NCBI RefSeq assembly: GCF_048595215.1
Contig: NZ_JBMDWJ010000195.1
Location: 1-64,000, forward strand
DNA: 64,000 nucleotides
From: Siphonobacter sp048595215
GTDB lineage: Bacteria; Bacteroidota; Bacteroidia; Cytophagales; Spirosomataceae
Direction: 5' to 3'
The first letter of the stretch is position 1. Each line of letters opens with the position of its first letter. The position numbers and the translations under genes were made by a program. Below, piece by piece: positions 1 through 8,920 of this stretch. The notes beneath the pieces were generated by a model. That model ran no database searches. It saw only the letters and a list, made by a program, of their open reading frames with translations, and was not told where the DNA came from.

Positions 1-909
1 CGAAGTATTTCGAAAAGGATAGTCTTCCTGATCTTCCGTTTTCTGAAAGGCCGCAATAAAGAAACCTTCGCCTTCTATCCGGTCGGGCCAGAAACGATAG
101 CCGTAATTTTCCTGTTCCGTACGTACTTCCACAATACCTTCGTACGATTCCGCGAAAGGAATGGAAGTACAAGCAAACGACGATCCCAGCCAGTCGAGTA
201 CCTGCTCGTTTTCTTCGCTGGAGTAGGAGCAGGTGGAATAGATCAGTATGCCCCCTTCGCGTAGCGTGGGCCATACGTCGGCCAGAATCCGTTGCTGACG
301 CTGCGAACACAGAGCCACGTTTTCTTCCGACCACTCGGTAATGGCCGCCGCATCTTTGCGAAACAGGCCCGAACCCGAACAGGGGGCATCTACCACGACA
401 ATATCAAAGAAACCCGGCAGACGCTGGAAATCACGGGGATCGTTATTGGTAACAAAGGAATGAATGCGACCCCATTTGGTCAGGTTATCGGCCAATACGC
501 CCGAACGGGGCCGGATGACTTCATTCGATACCAGCAGTGAGTCGTCGCTGAGCAAACTGGAAAGGAGTGTACTCTTGCCGCCCGGAGCCGCACACAGGTC
601 GAGTACCCGCAGCGGTTCTTCTTCCATGACCTGCCGGAAGAAGGCTTCCAGAAACATCGAGCTGGCTTCCTGAACGTAATAAGTACCGGCGTGAAACAGG
701 GGATCGAGGGTAAAGATGGGCCGTTCGGGTAAATAAAAACCCAGATCCGTCCAGGGCACAGGCGTAGCCCCAGCGGGAGGGCTTATTTTTTTTACAGGAT
801 TAATACGAATTGATACCGGAGCCGGCTTTTCGTGAGCCTCCAGGAATTTTTTTTTATTAAAACCGCTTTCTTCTTGTATAGAGGAAAGCAGGGAATCAGG
901 AAGTTGCAT
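1..909 (-). CDS. NOL1/NOP2/Sun-family RNA (cytosine-5) methyltransferase, C-terminus beyond window
   Basis: Predicted to put a methyl group from S-adenosylmethionine on C5 of a cytosine in rRNA (RsmB/RsmF type). The frame read from the ATG at 909 stays open to the window edge, giving about 303 residues; the C-terminus lies outside. Visible motifs in order are an SAM-binding segment RVLDLCAAPGGKST (about residues 101-114), VVVDAPCSGSG (about 171-181) and IYSTCSYSSEENE (about 223-235). The two cysteines in PCSG and TCSY are the releasing and catalytic pair that define the family. An exact TAnnTTTG element lies 35 bp upstream. The particular target base cannot be read from the sequence. RsmF-like rather than RsmB is favoured by the lack of an N-terminal NusB domain. 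Confidence 0.9.
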   Translation of the reverse strand, partial: MQLPDSLLSSIQEESGFNKKKFLEAHEKPAPVSIRINPVKKISPPAGATPVPWTDLGFYLPERPIFTLDPLFHAGTYYVQEASSMFLEAFFRQVMEEEPLRVLDLCAAPGGKSTLLSSLLSDDSLLVSNEVIRPRSGVLADNLTKWGRIHSFVTNNDPRDFQRLPGFFDIVVVDAPCSGSGLFRKDAAAITEWSEENVALCSQRQQRILADVWPTLREGGILIYSTCSYSSEENEQVLDWLGSSFACTSIPFAESYEGIVEVRTEQENYGYRFWPDRIEGEGFFIAAFQKTEDQEDYPFRNTS

Positions 910-943
910 AAGCGAAAAGGGAGAATTTTACCCTAAAATTTAA

Positions 944-951
944 CAAATCTA
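944..951 (-). promoter_or_regulatory. Candidate promoter -7 element for the RNA methyltransferase gene
   Basis: The minus strand reads TAGATTTG, an exact match to the Bacteroidota TAnnTTTG element, 35 bp before the methyltransferase ATG. I see no clear TTTG -33 element at the expected distance, so the call rests on one half-site in AT-rich DNA. Confidence 0.4.
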
Positions 952-1085
952 CGATTCAATCTTTTTGTCATTCCCAGACGAATTGGCTATTTTCGATAGA
1001 ATACGAAAAAAAGCAGTTTCTTCGTTTTGAATCTTTCAAAGAAAAATTGCTTTATTTTGCCTCAACGATTGTCTTAATCCGTGAA

Positions 1086-1865
1086 ATGAACTATTCAATT
1101 AAACAAGAAGACGGCTATCAGTTTATCGACGAAGGGCAAGGCGAGATTGTCATGATGCTTCATGGCTTGTTCGGAGCTTTGTCCAACTGGGATGCGGTCA
1201 TTAATACATTCAGAGATCAGTATCGGGTGATTATTCCGCTGATGCCTGTTTATGAAATGCCCCCGCGGGAAGCCGGTGTGGAAGGATTAACGGCCTTTGT
1301 CGAGAAATTCGTACAGGATCGTAAACTGACCGACCTTACGCTAGTAGGCAACTCTCTGGGTGGACATATTGCTTTGTTGTATACCATCAAAAATCCCGAG
1401 AATGTGAAGCGGCTGGTGCTGACGGGTAGCTCTGGATTGTTTGAAAATGCAATGGGCGGTAGTTATCCCAAACGCGGCAGTTACGAGTACATCCGCGAGC
1501 GGGTTTCCTATACCTTCTACGATCCGAACGTGGCTACGCCCGAGCTGATCGAGGAGTGTTTTGAAATCACGAACAGCATTCCCAAATGTATGAGTATCGT
1601 ACAGATTGCCAAGTCGGCTCAACGCAACAACGTGGGTAAAGATTTGTCGCAGATTCAAGTACCGACGCTGCTCATCTGGGGATTAAATGATACGATTACG
1701 CCTCCGACGGTAGCTCACGAATTTGATCGTTTGATTCCGAACACGGAGCTGTACTTTATCGATAAATGCTGTCACGCTCCGATGATGGAGCACCCGGAAG
1801 AATTCAACCAGATTCTGGCCGGATTTTTGAAACGTACCAAGGAACTGGTACTCGTAGAAAATTAA
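1086..1865 (+). CDS. Alpha/beta hydrolase
   Basis: A 259-residue alpha/beta-hydrolase fold enzyme of unknown substrate, probably cytoplasmic since no signal peptide is seen. The catalytic triad is readable: nucleophile serine in the elbow GNSLGG, aspartate in LIWGLNDTITP and histidine in CCHAPMMEHP near the C-terminus. HGLFG near residue 25 is the oxyanion-hole segment. The frame is open back to a TTG at 1047, but the ATG at 1086 (MNYSIKQEDGY) is chosen because it begins at the usual position before the first strand. It stands alone between a divergent methyltransferase gene and a CBS protein. Family members include esterases and C-C hydrolases; nothing local points to a pathway. Confidence 0.85.
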   Translation: MNYSIKQEDGYQFIDEGQGEIVMMLHGLFGALSNWDAVINTFRDQYRVIIPLMPVYEMPPREAGVEGLTAFVEKFVQDRKLTDLTLVGNSLGGHIALLYTIKNPENVKRLVLTGSSGLFENAMGGSYPKRGSYEYIRERVSYTFYDPNVATPELIEECFEITNSIPKCMSIVQIAKSAQRNNVGKDLSQIQVPTLLIWGLNDTITPPTVAHEFDRLIPNTELYFIDKCCHAPMMEHPEEFNQILAGFLKRTKELVLVEN

Positions 1866-1958
1866 TTATTGCTCTCTTCCATCTGTCGACGTATCTAAAC
1901 GAGTAGCGTATTGAGTAAACCGGACCATCGCATTCACTAGTCAATAACCCATGGCCTT

Positions 1959-2624
1959 ATGCTTGCTGAAGAACTGATTGACCCCTTATTGCCGACATTA
2001 CGGCCAACGGACACCGTGGGAAAAGCCTTGGATTGGATGCAGGAATTCCGTATACCCCAACTGGCCTTAGCCGAGGGGGAAACGTACGTTGGCATTCTTT
2101 CGGAAGAGCGTTTGATGAACGCTGACGAAGAAGATTCACTGGCTGAATTAGAGCCCGAATACGCAACGGTAACCGTACAGCCCTATCAACACTTGTATGA
2201 CTTGCTACGTACCGCCCAGCTGTATCAGCTCGAGGTATTACCCGTAGTGGATGAAGAACAGCAGTTTACCGGAAGTATTTCGGTGAATGAACTACTTAAG
2301 CGGTTTGCCAGTGAACTGGGTACGCAGGAAGAGGGAGCGGTACTGGTGTTGCAAGTGGAAGATCGGGACTACTCCATGAGTGAAGTGAGTCGGCTGATTG
2401 AATCGAATGATGTGAAAATAGTGAGTAGTTATTTCCACAGTGGGGATTATGAGACGGATCGTCCGGGTAAGCTGACATTGAAGCTGAATCGCCGCGATAT
2501 CAAAGCCGTGATTGCTACCTTTGAGCGGTATAATTATGTCATTGATTCGGTTTTTACGACCGAAGCACTCGATACAACGGACCGCGATCGATTGGATCTT
2601 TTGCTACGCTATCTGAACATTTAG
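1959..2624 (+). CDS. CBS domain protein with C-terminal ACT-like region (AcuB-like)
   Basis: A 221-residue cytoplasmic protein with tandem CBS motifs over about residues 1-115 (MLAEELIDPLLPTLRPTD..., then a second repeat around VTVQPYQHLYDLLRTAQ) followed by an ACT-like segment over about 130-200 (AVLVLQVEDRDYSMSEVSRLIES). CBS pairs usually sense adenine nucleotides; this CBS-ACT arrangement resembles AcuB-type proteins of unknown target. The ATG at 1959 is used. The gene ends 17 bp before a strong intrinsic terminator, so it is probably transcribed alone or with the hydrolase upstream. No catalytic domain is fused to it, so a regulatory role is inferred. Confidence 0.8.
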   Translation: MLAEELIDPLLPTLRPTDTVGKALDWMQEFRIPQLALAEGETYVGILSEERLMNADEEDSLAELEPEYATVTVQPYQHLYDLLRTAQLYQLEVLPVVDEEQQFTGSISVNELLKRFASELGTQEEGAVLVLQVEDRDYSMSEVSRLIESNDVKIVSSYFHSGDYETDRPGKLTLKLNRRDIKAVIATFERYNYVIDSVFTTEALDTTDRDRLDLLLRYLNI

Positions 2625-2640
2625 ATAAAAACGAAATTAA

Positions 2641-2674
2641 AAAAGAGCCTCCTTCCATCGAAGGAGGCTCTTTT
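2641..2674 (+). terminator. Intrinsic terminator after the CBS gene
   Basis: A perfect 15-bp stem (2641-2655 with 2660-2674) around a 4-nt loop, ending in TTTT. It follows the CBS stop by 17 bp and separates it from the next plus-strand gene. Confidence 0.85.
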
Positions 2675-2740
2675 GCGTTTAGGCGGCTTATTTTTTTACG
2701 AAGCTTATCAAACGAGATCCATTCGAGAGCCCCAAACGTC

Positions 2741-3244
2741 ATGAAAAAGCAATCCCCTTCGCTGAGTCCGCTTCCGCTATCGCACGAGCAAACACCATTT
2801 GAAAAATTTTCTTCCTGGGTCACGAAAGCCACGGGTAGCGTGTGGGCTTTTCTAATTGCTCTGGGTGTCGTCCTCGTGTGGGCGATCAGTGGGCCTTTTT
2901 TTCAGTACTCCGAAACCTGGCAACTGGTCATTAATACCTCCACCACGATTGTTACGTTTCTGATGGTATTCGTCATCCAGAAAGCACAAAATAAAGATTC
3001 AGTATCGATCCAATTGAAACTAAATGAACTCATTGCCGCGACGAAGGGAGCCAGTAACCGCCTGGTAGGGGTAGAAAGCCTGAATCAGGATGAACTCGAC
3101 GTATTGTGTAAGCACTACGAAACGCTGGCCGATCTGACGCGAAAAGCCAGTGACTTACGCAAATCACACTCGATCGAAGAGGCGTATAAAGATACCCGGG
3201 ATAAACTGCAGGAGGAAGAAGGCTCCAATCTGGATGCTCTCTGA
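2741..3244 (+). CDS. Low-affinity iron permease family protein
   Basis: A 167-residue inner-membrane protein. After a 30-residue polar N-terminus there are two hydrophobic helices (about residues 32-55 and 63-83). Between and after them come the family signatures SGPFFQYSETWQLVINT and TIVTFLMVFVIQKAQNKD, then a cytoplasmic helical tail. These match the low-affinity iron permease family named after yeast Fet4, but bacterial members have only two helices and transport has not been shown for them. The function is therefore a family label rather than a demonstrated activity. It follows a terminator and is convergent with proA. Confidence 0.8.
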   Translation: MKKQSPSLSPLPLSHEQTPFEKFSSWVTKATGSVWAFLIALGVVLVWAISGPFFQYSETWQLVINTSTTIVTFLMVFVIQKAQNKDSVSIQLKLNELIAATKGASNRLVGVESLNQDELDVLCKHYETLADLTRKASDLRKSHSIEEAYKDTRDKLQEEEGSNLDAL

Positions 3245-3283
3245 TACCCAAGTCAAAAAATATAACCTTTGTCTGAAAAACGG

Positions 3284-3317
3284 AACGCGGCGACTGGTCA
3301 TAACCAGCCGCCGCGTT
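3284..3317. terminator. Hairpin terminator between convergent genes
   Basis: A 15-bp stem with one mismatch (3284-3298 with 3303-3317) and a 4-nt loop lies between the convergent iron-permease-family gene and proA. On the minus strand it is followed by CCGTTTTT, so it most clearly serves proA; it may stop both. Confidence 0.7.
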
Positions 3318-3332
3318 TGTCAGAAGCAGATA

Positions 3333-4604
3333 TTACCAGCGAACTTGGCCAGTGCCTTCAATAATCCATTTTTCGGTAACCAGTTTTTCCAGGGCAAAGG
3401 GCCCACGAGCGTGCAGCTTCTGCGTACTGATGCCAATTTCAGCTCCCAATCCAAATTCACCGCCATCGGTAAAGCGGGTAGAGGCGTTGGCGTATACGGC
3501 GGCGGCATCTACTTCTTCCAGAAAACGGCGGCAGACGTCCGGGTTTCCCGAAACAATGGCCTCCGAGTGACGCGACGAGTACGTGCGAATGTGTTCCAGG
3601 GCTTCATCCAGCCCCGTCACTACTTTGATGGTAATTTTATAATCGAGCCATTCTTTACCAAAATCTTCGTCCTGAGCGTGGTACAGTTGCGGATACCCGG
3701 TTTTTTCCAGCACGTAATACGCAGCCGGGTCAGCGTAGATCTCCACATTCCATTTTTCAAAATCCTGACAAAGCATCGGTAAGAAGGCCGAAGCAATGCC
3801 CTGATCGACGAGTAAACCATCGAGCGAGTTGCAAACCGACGGTCGGGATACGCGGGCGTTTACGACAATGTCGCGGGCCTTTTCCAGATCGGCTTCCTCA
3901 TGCACATAGGTATGAACGACACCCGCTCCGGTTTCGATGGTTGGTACCAGCGAGTGCTGACGGACAAACTGAATGAGTTGCTCCGAACCCCGCGGAATGA
4001 TGATGTCCACGTAACGGGTGGCCGTCAGCAGTTCTTTCATCAGTTCGCGATCGGTGGGTAATAGCGTAATGATTTCAACCGGAACGCCTTGTTCCTGTAA
4101 TACCTGGTGGACCAGACCTACCAAATACTGGTTCGTATGCCAGGCATCGCTGCCTCCGCGAAGGACAACGGCATTCCCCGAACGCAAGCAAAGAGCGGTT
4201 ACATCGATCGTTACGTTGGGCCGGGATTCGTAGATAACCCCCACGACGCCCATCGGTACCGCGATTTTCTTGAGGTGCAGCCCGTTGGGTAAGGTACGTT
4301 CCAGTAAAATCTGATTCGTTGGATCGGTTAGCTGGGCTACATCCCGTACGCTTTGAGCCAGATTTTCGATTCTTTTTTCCGTCAGTAGCAACCGATCCCA
4401 TTTGGGGTCGCTTTGCGGCATTCGTTCGAGGTCCTTTTGATTCTCGGCTTGAATGGCAGCCGTATGAGCAAGCAGAACCTCCGCCAGCCGATAGAGCAGA
4501 GCCGCCTTCTGAGCGTCCGTCAGTCGACGCAGGGCCGGAGCCGCCGCGTGCGTAGCCGCCAGTTGAGGAACGATGGAAAGAATTTCGGAATCCGAAGCAG
4601 ACAT
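3333..4604 (-). CDS. proA: Glutamate-5-semialdehyde dehydrogenase (gamma-glutamyl phosphate reductase)
   Basis: Reduces gamma-glutamyl phosphate with NADPH to glutamate-5-semialdehyde, the second step of proline synthesis, in the cytoplasm. The 423-residue length is usual for ProA. Family segments are IAVPMGVVGVIYESRPNVT (115-133), the nucleotide-contact segment RSGNAVVLRGGSDA (141-154) and the catalytic cysteine C258 in SRPSVCNSLD. The C-terminal part has DGGEFGLGAEIGISTQKLHA and RGP, also typical. It lies 45 bp downstream of proB on the same strand, so the two form a proBA operon that starts near 5681 and ends at the hairpin at 3284-3317. Confidence 0.97.
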   Translation of the reverse strand: MSASDSEILSIVPQLAATHAAAPALRRLTDAQKAALLYRLAEVLLAHTAAIQAENQKDLERMPQSDPKWDRLLLTEKRIENLAQSVRDVAQLTDPTNQILLERTLPNGLHLKKIAVPMGVVGVIYESRPNVTIDVTALCLRSGNAVVLRGGSDAWHTNQYLVGLVHQVLQEQGVPVEIITLLPTDRELMKELLTATRYVDIIIPRGSEQLIQFVRQHSLVPTIETGAGVVHTYVHEEADLEKARDIVVNARVSRPSVCNSLDGLLVDQGIASAFLPMLCQDFEKWNVEIYADPAAYYVLEKTGYPQLYHAQDEDFGKEWLDYKITIKVVTGLDEALEHIRTYSSRHSEAIVSGNPDVCRRFLEEVDAAAVYANASTRFTDGGEFGLGAEIGISTQKLHARGPFALEKLVTEKWIIEGTGQVRW

Positions 4605-4649
4605 ATCGCAAAAAAGGATTTAAGGCGTAGGAATCAGCAAACGGATTCC

Positions 4650-5681
4650 TTACAGTAAAACAATATCGTCAGCGTGAGCGACTTCAAAATTCTGGGTTTT
4701 CAGGTTTTCTGCCACAACCCGCGAAGATTCCCGGGCTTTAGCTACGGCAATTACCTGAGCCGCTTCATCCCGGATTTCAATGACCTCGCCGCGATCAAAC
4801 TCTCCCGTAACCTCCTGAATACCCACGGCCAATAAACTCCGTCGATCGCGTAGAGCTTTAACGGCTCCGGCGTCAATGCATAGCTGCCCGGCGATGAGAC
4901 TACCGGTACCCAACCACTTATGGCGGGCTTTCAGAGATACCTTTTCGGGGGTGAAAACGGTACCCGTTTCTTCCTTCAGAGCGTTGAGAATACCTTCCGG
5001 CGTATGGATGCCAAAAATGACTACCCGGATACCCATGCGTACGGCCCGTTTGGCGAAGCTGAGTTTGGAAACCATACCGCCCAGACCAACGGCCGTTTTG
5101 GAAGTATCCGCCAGTCCCAGTATACTTTCATCAATGTGTTCGACCCGAGGAACAATGGCTCCGTCGTGATCAAGCAAGCCCCCTACGGATGTACTGAACA
5201 GCAGCGTATCGGCTCCGAGTCCAGCGGCGAGTAACGTCGCCAGCTCGTCGTTATCCGAGAACTTTAGCTCTAAGTCCGATACTACGTCGTTTTCATTGGC
5301 GACCGGAATGACGCCGTTTTCCCAAAGGGTCTCGTAGGTTTGCTTGAGTTGCAGAAACTGCGAGCGATTGGCAAAGTGGCTTCGTTCGCACAGACTTTGG
5401 GCGACCGGAATCCCGAAGGCACCAAAGTATTTCGTATACAAACCCAGCAGGAGGGGATTGCCAATGGCGGCTGCCGCTTTACGTTGCGAGAGGTCACCCC
5501 GATAATTCTGCAGATAGGCTTTACCGGCACCTACCGCTCCCGAAGAAACCAGTACAATCCGATACTGATCGTGGAGCTGAGCGGCCTGACGGGCAATTTC
5601 CAGAATTGTGGCCTCATTGATCTCACCGTTTACTTTGGTGAGACTGGCCGTACCAAATTTAATGACTAAGATAGGCTTCAT
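4650..5681 (-). CDS. proB: Glutamate 5-kinase
   Basis: Phosphorylates glutamate with ATP to gamma-glutamyl phosphate, the first and normally proline-inhibited step of proline synthesis. The 343-residue protein has the amino-acid kinase domain at about 1-255: ATP-binding KFGTAS near residue 9, SSGAVGAG near 47 and the NENDVVS substrate loop. A PUA domain follows at about 265-343 (VSLKARHKWLGTGSLIAGQL to the end), so this is the long ProB form. It is first gene of the proBA operon. The ATG at 5681 lies 8 bp from an exact -7 promoter element, implying a very short leader. Confidence 0.97.
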   Translation of the reverse strand: MKPILVIKFGTASLTKVNGEINEATILEIARQAAQLHDQYRIVLVSSGAVGAGKAYLQNYRGDLSQRKAAAAIGNPLLLGLYTKYFGAFGIPVAQSLCERSHFANRSQFLQLKQTYETLWENGVIPVANENDVVSDLELKFSDNDELATLLAAGLGADTLLFSTSVGGLLDHDGAIVPRVEHIDESILGLADTSKTAVGLGGMVSKLSFAKRAVRMGIRVVIFGIHTPEGILNALKEETGTVFTPEKVSLKARHKWLGTGSLIAGQLCIDAGAVKALRDRRSLLAVGIQEVTGEFDRGEVIEIRDEAAQVIAVAKARESSRVVAENLKTQNFEVAHADDIVLL

Positions 5682-6024
5682 ACTGACGGCAAAGGTAGGG
5701 ATTTGGTACTCAATCTGGTTACTATGTCTATTTTGTAGATTTTCTGGTTTTAAGGTTTTAAAAATGACTTTTATAGACTTATTTTTATTAAATTAAAGAA
5801 TAATAGGTTTGTATAATGGCTGTTTTGGTCGACAAAAATTATAAATTTAGAAAAATAGATAGTATGGGCTAGTTGCATACTTCCCAAAGAATAATTAATT
5901 TTATGCCCAGAAAGGGAAAATTTTTTTCATTAAAATAGAAGCATGGTAAAATTTTCTACTACTTCTTTCTAAAGTCCCATTCAGGTCGCTCGCATACCAC
6001 AAAACCATCAAACGCTTACGAAAG
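5682..6024. other. AT-rich divergent intergenic region between proB and the aminotransferase gene
   Basis: A 343-bp stretch without a gene. It is clearly more AT-rich than the flanking genes. It holds the proBA -7 element (5690-5697, minus strand) and an exact TAGGTTTG on the plus strand (5804-5811), 214 bp before the aminotransferase ATG. A weaker TAATTTTA is at 5896-5903. I see no ORF of credible coding character and no strong hairpin. Confidence 0.6.
5690..5697 (-). promoter_or_regulatory. Candidate -7 promoter element of proBA
   Basis: The minus strand reads TACCTTTG, an exact TAnnTTTG element, ending 8 bp before the proB ATG. If used, the messenger would have almost no untranslated leader. 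No TTTG is seen about 20 bp further upstream. Confidence 0.45.
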
Positions 6025-7230
6025 ATGAATCGTCGTAACTGGCTCAAAAACTCCGCTGCCATGACGGTAGGAGCAACCGCATTACCCGCTCTTCTGCAAA
6101 AGGCTTATGCAGATCCGGCAGCCCGGAATGAATTGTACATGGATTTGTCGCACGAATTTCGGGCGGCCATGCTAGCAGACTCCATGCCGCCAGCAGCGGT
6201 GAAAGCCCGTCTGAGTGCTAACGAAAATCCCTGGGGACTTTCGGCAAAAACCAAAACGGCCGTCAATAGCTCCCTAACCGAGGCCAACCGGTATGCGATG
6301 CGAGCTACGATGGACTTATACAAAGCGATTTCTGAGAAGGATGGTATTCCGATGCCCCAAAGTCCGGCCGGTGGCGGCGGTTGGGGTGGAGCGTCCAAAA
6401 GCTATATTAAACTGGGCTGTGGTTCAACGGAATTGCTGAATGCCAGCTTGATGCACTTTGCTCAGAAGGGTACGATCATGGTGGGCGATCCCTGCTACAT
6501 CTCGAGTAATGACGAGCGTTACCCCATGGAAAAGGTGAAACTCACGGCGGATTATCAGTACGACCTGGATGCAATGGCGAAGAAAATTGATCCCGCTAAA
6601 CACAGCCTAGTCTACATCTGTAATCCCAATAACCCGACGGGCAATTTGCTGCCCCCGGATAAGCTCCGGAAATTCATTGACGAGGTTTCACCAAAAGTTA
6701 CCGTACTGGTGGATGAAGCTTACATCGATTACGCCACCAATCCGAAAACGGATTGTATGGTCGATAAAATCAAGGAGGGCAAAAACGTAATCGTACTACG
6801 GACGCTCTCTAAACTGTATGCGTTTGCGGGGATGCGTTTGGGATACGCTCTGGGTAAACCCGAACTGTTGCAGGATATTTCCAAGTATACGATGAACGGC
6901 TTTGGCCTGACACTGCCTACCATTATGGGAGCTATGGCCGCTTTCTCGGATGCTGAGAATACGAAAATGGTACTCGACAAAACGAATGAATCGAAAAAGT
7001 ATACGGCTGATTTCCTGACGAAAGCCGGCTACAAGGTCATTCCTTCGTACGCCAACTTTATGCTCTTCCCAGTCAATATGAAGGGTACGGAACTGACCGG
7101 AAAACTCATGCAGGAAGGCGTAATGGTACGAAACTGGTTCTTCGATGGACAGCACTGGTGCCGGGTTTCGATCGGAACCATGGATGAAATGAAAGCCTTT
7201 ACGGATTCATTTACTAAAGTAGTGTCCTGA
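6025..7230 (+). CDS. Exported PLP-dependent class I/II aminotransferase (HisC-like)
   Basis: A 401-residue fold-type I aminotransferase related to histidinol-phosphate aminotransferase. The N-terminus MNRRNWLKNSAAMTVGATAL carries a twin-arginine-like export signal, which cytoplasmic HisC lacks, so it probably folds with PLP in the cytoplasm and is then exported by Tat. Readable sites are NENPWG (66-71), CNPNNPTG (199-206), VDEAYIDY (229-236) and the PLP lysine K263 in RTLSKLYAFAGMRLGYA. The substrate is unknown and amino-acid synthesis is unlikely for an exported enzyme. The next gene also encodes a putatively exported oxidase that could act on the same amino compounds; the two are 120 bp apart with a palindrome between. 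Confidence 0.85.
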   Translation: MNRRNWLKNSAAMTVGATALPALLQKAYADPAARNELYMDLSHEFRAAMLADSMPPAAVKARLSANENPWGLSAKTKTAVNSSLTEANRYAMRATMDLYKAISEKDGIPMPQSPAGGGGWGGASKSYIKLGCGSTELLNASLMHFAQKGTIMVGDPCYISSNDERYPMEKVKLTADYQYDLDAMAKKIDPAKHSLVYICNPNNPTGNLLPPDKLRKFIDEVSPKVTVLVDEAYIDYATNPKTDCMVDKIKEGKNVIVLRTLSKLYAFAGMRLGYALGKPELLQDISKYTMNGFGLTLPTIMGAMAAFSDAENTKMVLDKTNESKKYTADFLTKAGYKVIPSYANFMLFPVNMKGTELTGKLMQEGVMVRNWFFDGQHWCRVSIGTMDEMKAFTDSFTKVVS

Positions 7231-7247
7231 TCCTGGTAGGGACTTAT

Positions 7248-7315
7248 CGCCCGGTACGTTTAAACGATTAAATCAACGCAAACGCTGATTTTGATCATGG
7301 GCTGCGTACCGGGCG
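7248..7315. repeat. Inverted repeat in the gap between the aminotransferase and amine oxidase genes
   Basis: Perfect 11-bp arms CGCCCGGTACG (7248-7258) and CGTACCGGGCG (7305-7315) flank about 46 bp that contains a smaller AATCA/TGATT hairpin. No T-run follows, so it does not look like a simple terminator. It could be an RNA processing or stability element. Confidence 0.7.
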
Positions 7316-7350
7316 GATACTATTTTCAAGTCCTAACCTTTCTTTCCCCT

Positions 7351-8904
7351 ATGACCAGAAGAAATTTTATTGAAAAGTCGGGTAATAGTTACCTGGCGAT
7401 GATGGCTTTGGGTTTTTTTCCAGAAGCCCCAGCCAAGAACTTTGACTTAGCCCGCAATGAAAAGCCGAACGGTAAAAAAGTTATTATCCTCGGAGCCGGA
7501 CTGGCTGGACTCGCTTCTGCCTACGAACTGGGTAAGCTGGGCTACGACTGCGTAGTACTGGAAGCCCGCGAACGGGTAGGGGGCCGAATCTGGACGATCC
7601 GGAAAGGAACCACCGAGACTGAACTAGGGGGTGAAAAACAAACCTGCCAGTTCGACGAAGGGTACTACCTCAATGCTGGAGCAGCCCGCATTCCTCACCA
7701 TCACCACCTTACGGTTCAATATTGCCGGGAACTGAAGATACCCGTTGAAATCTTCGGTAATCTCAACGAAGCCGGGTTCCAGTATTCGGAGAGTAACCGT
7801 GGGGCTCTGGCCAACAAACGAGTACGAGCCCGCGAAATTCACGCGGATATGCGGGGCTACCTGACGGAACTGGTGGCGAAAGCCATCGACCAACAGGCAC
7901 TGGATTTAGAAATGTCAAAAGAAGATGTAGATCGCTACGTGGCCTGGCTACGGGAAGAGGGCGATCTGGACATCAACAAAAAATATAAAGGCTCCGAGCG
8001 ACACGGCTATGAGGTGGCTCCGGGAGCGGGTATGCGGGGAGGAACCATCGCTAAACCCTATGCTTTGAAAGACATCGTGGAATCGGGGCTTACGCATCCG
8101 GCTTTTGCGAATGTCGGCGAATACACGTTCAACCAGCAACCGGTGTTACTGCAACCCGTTGGCGGGATGGATATGATTCCAAAAGCTTTCGAAAAAGTGG
8201 TGGGTGATAAGGTGAAACGATCCTGTGAAATTCAGGAAATCCGGAAGACGAACCCCGGCGTACGGATTGTGTATCTCGACAAGAAGACGGGCCAGAAACA
8301 CGAAGTAAAAGGCGACTACTGTATTTGTACTTTACCCTTGCCCATCTTGAAGGGCATTCCTTCGGATCTTTCCGGAGAGGTACAGCGAGTGGCGGATTTT
8401 GTTCCGTACATGGAAACCTGTAAAATCGGCATGCAATTCAAGCGGCGTTTTTGGGAAGAAGACGACCAGATCTTTGGGGGTATTACGAAAACCAACATGG
8501 AGATTACGCAAATTTTCTACCCCGCACACGGTATGCTGGGACCGAAAGGCGTACTGAAAGGCATGTACAACTTCCACGGACTAGCCAAGAAAGTAGGCGA
8601 GCTTTCCCTTGCAGATCGCCAAAAACTGGCTTTCGAGCAAGGTTCCCGGATTCACCCACAGTACAAGGATGAGTTTGAAAATGCGTTCTCGCTAGCCTGG
8701 CATAAGATTCCATACTCCAAAGGAGGCTGGGGCATTTATTCGGATGCGGCCCGGCAACGCCTGTACGCTACGATGACTAAAAACGACGACGATATTTACT
8801 TTGCTGGTGAGCACGCTAGTAACCTGCCCGCCTGGATGGCCGGAGCTTTCGAATCCGCCCGCTACGCCGTAGAACTATTACACAAACGGGTATCGGCGGG
8901 GTGA
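7351..8904 (+). CDS. Exported flavin amine oxidase (L-amino-acid oxidase-like)
   Basis: A 517-residue FAD-dependent amine oxidase that should oxidise an amine or amino acid with release of ammonia and peroxide. The N-terminus MTRRNFIEKSGNSYLAMMAL is Tat-like, implying export with FAD bound. The FAD-binding segment VIILGAGLAGLASAYELGK lies at about 44-62, followed by VLEARERVGGRIWT. The C-terminal FAD motif is YFAGEHASNLPAWMAGAFES. The frame is open to an ATG at 7291, but the ATG at 7351 gives the Tat-type start and is preferred. Upstream lies the exported aminotransferase and downstream a secreted Hint-domain protein, suggesting one functional group. The substrate is not evident. Confidence 0.85.
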   Translation: MTRRNFIEKSGNSYLAMMALGFFPEAPAKNFDLARNEKPNGKKVIILGAGLAGLASAYELGKLGYDCVVLEARERVGGRIWTIRKGTTETELGGEKQTCQFDEGYYLNAGAARIPHHHHLTVQYCRELKIPVEIFGNLNEAGFQYSESNRGALANKRVRAREIHADMRGYLTELVAKAIDQQALDLEMSKEDVDRYVAWLREEGDLDINKKYKGSERHGYEVAPGAGMRGGTIAKPYALKDIVESGLTHPAFANVGEYTFNQQPVLLQPVGGMDMIPKAFEKVVGDKVKRSCEIQEIRKTNPGVRIVYLDKKTGQKHEVKGDYCICTLPLPILKGIPSDLSGEVQRVADFVPYMETCKIGMQFKRRFWEEDDQIFGGITKTNMEITQIFYPAHGMLGPKGVLKGMYNFHGLAKKVGELSLADRQKLAFEQGSRIHPQYKDEFENAFSLAWHKIPYSKGGWGIYSDAARQRLYATMTKNDDDIYFAGEHASNLPAWMAGAFESARYAVELLHKRVSAG

Positions 8905-8920
8905 GGTGTGTCGGTTCGTA

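Noticed and set aside
1047..1085. Start of the alpha/beta hydrolase at TTG 1047
   Set aside because: The extra 13 residues are not part of the fold and an ATG at 1086 fits the family start.
3150..3782. 210-codon plus-strand ORF opposite proA
   Set aside because: It crosses the end of the iron-permease gene and the terminator, and is the reverse frame of ProA.
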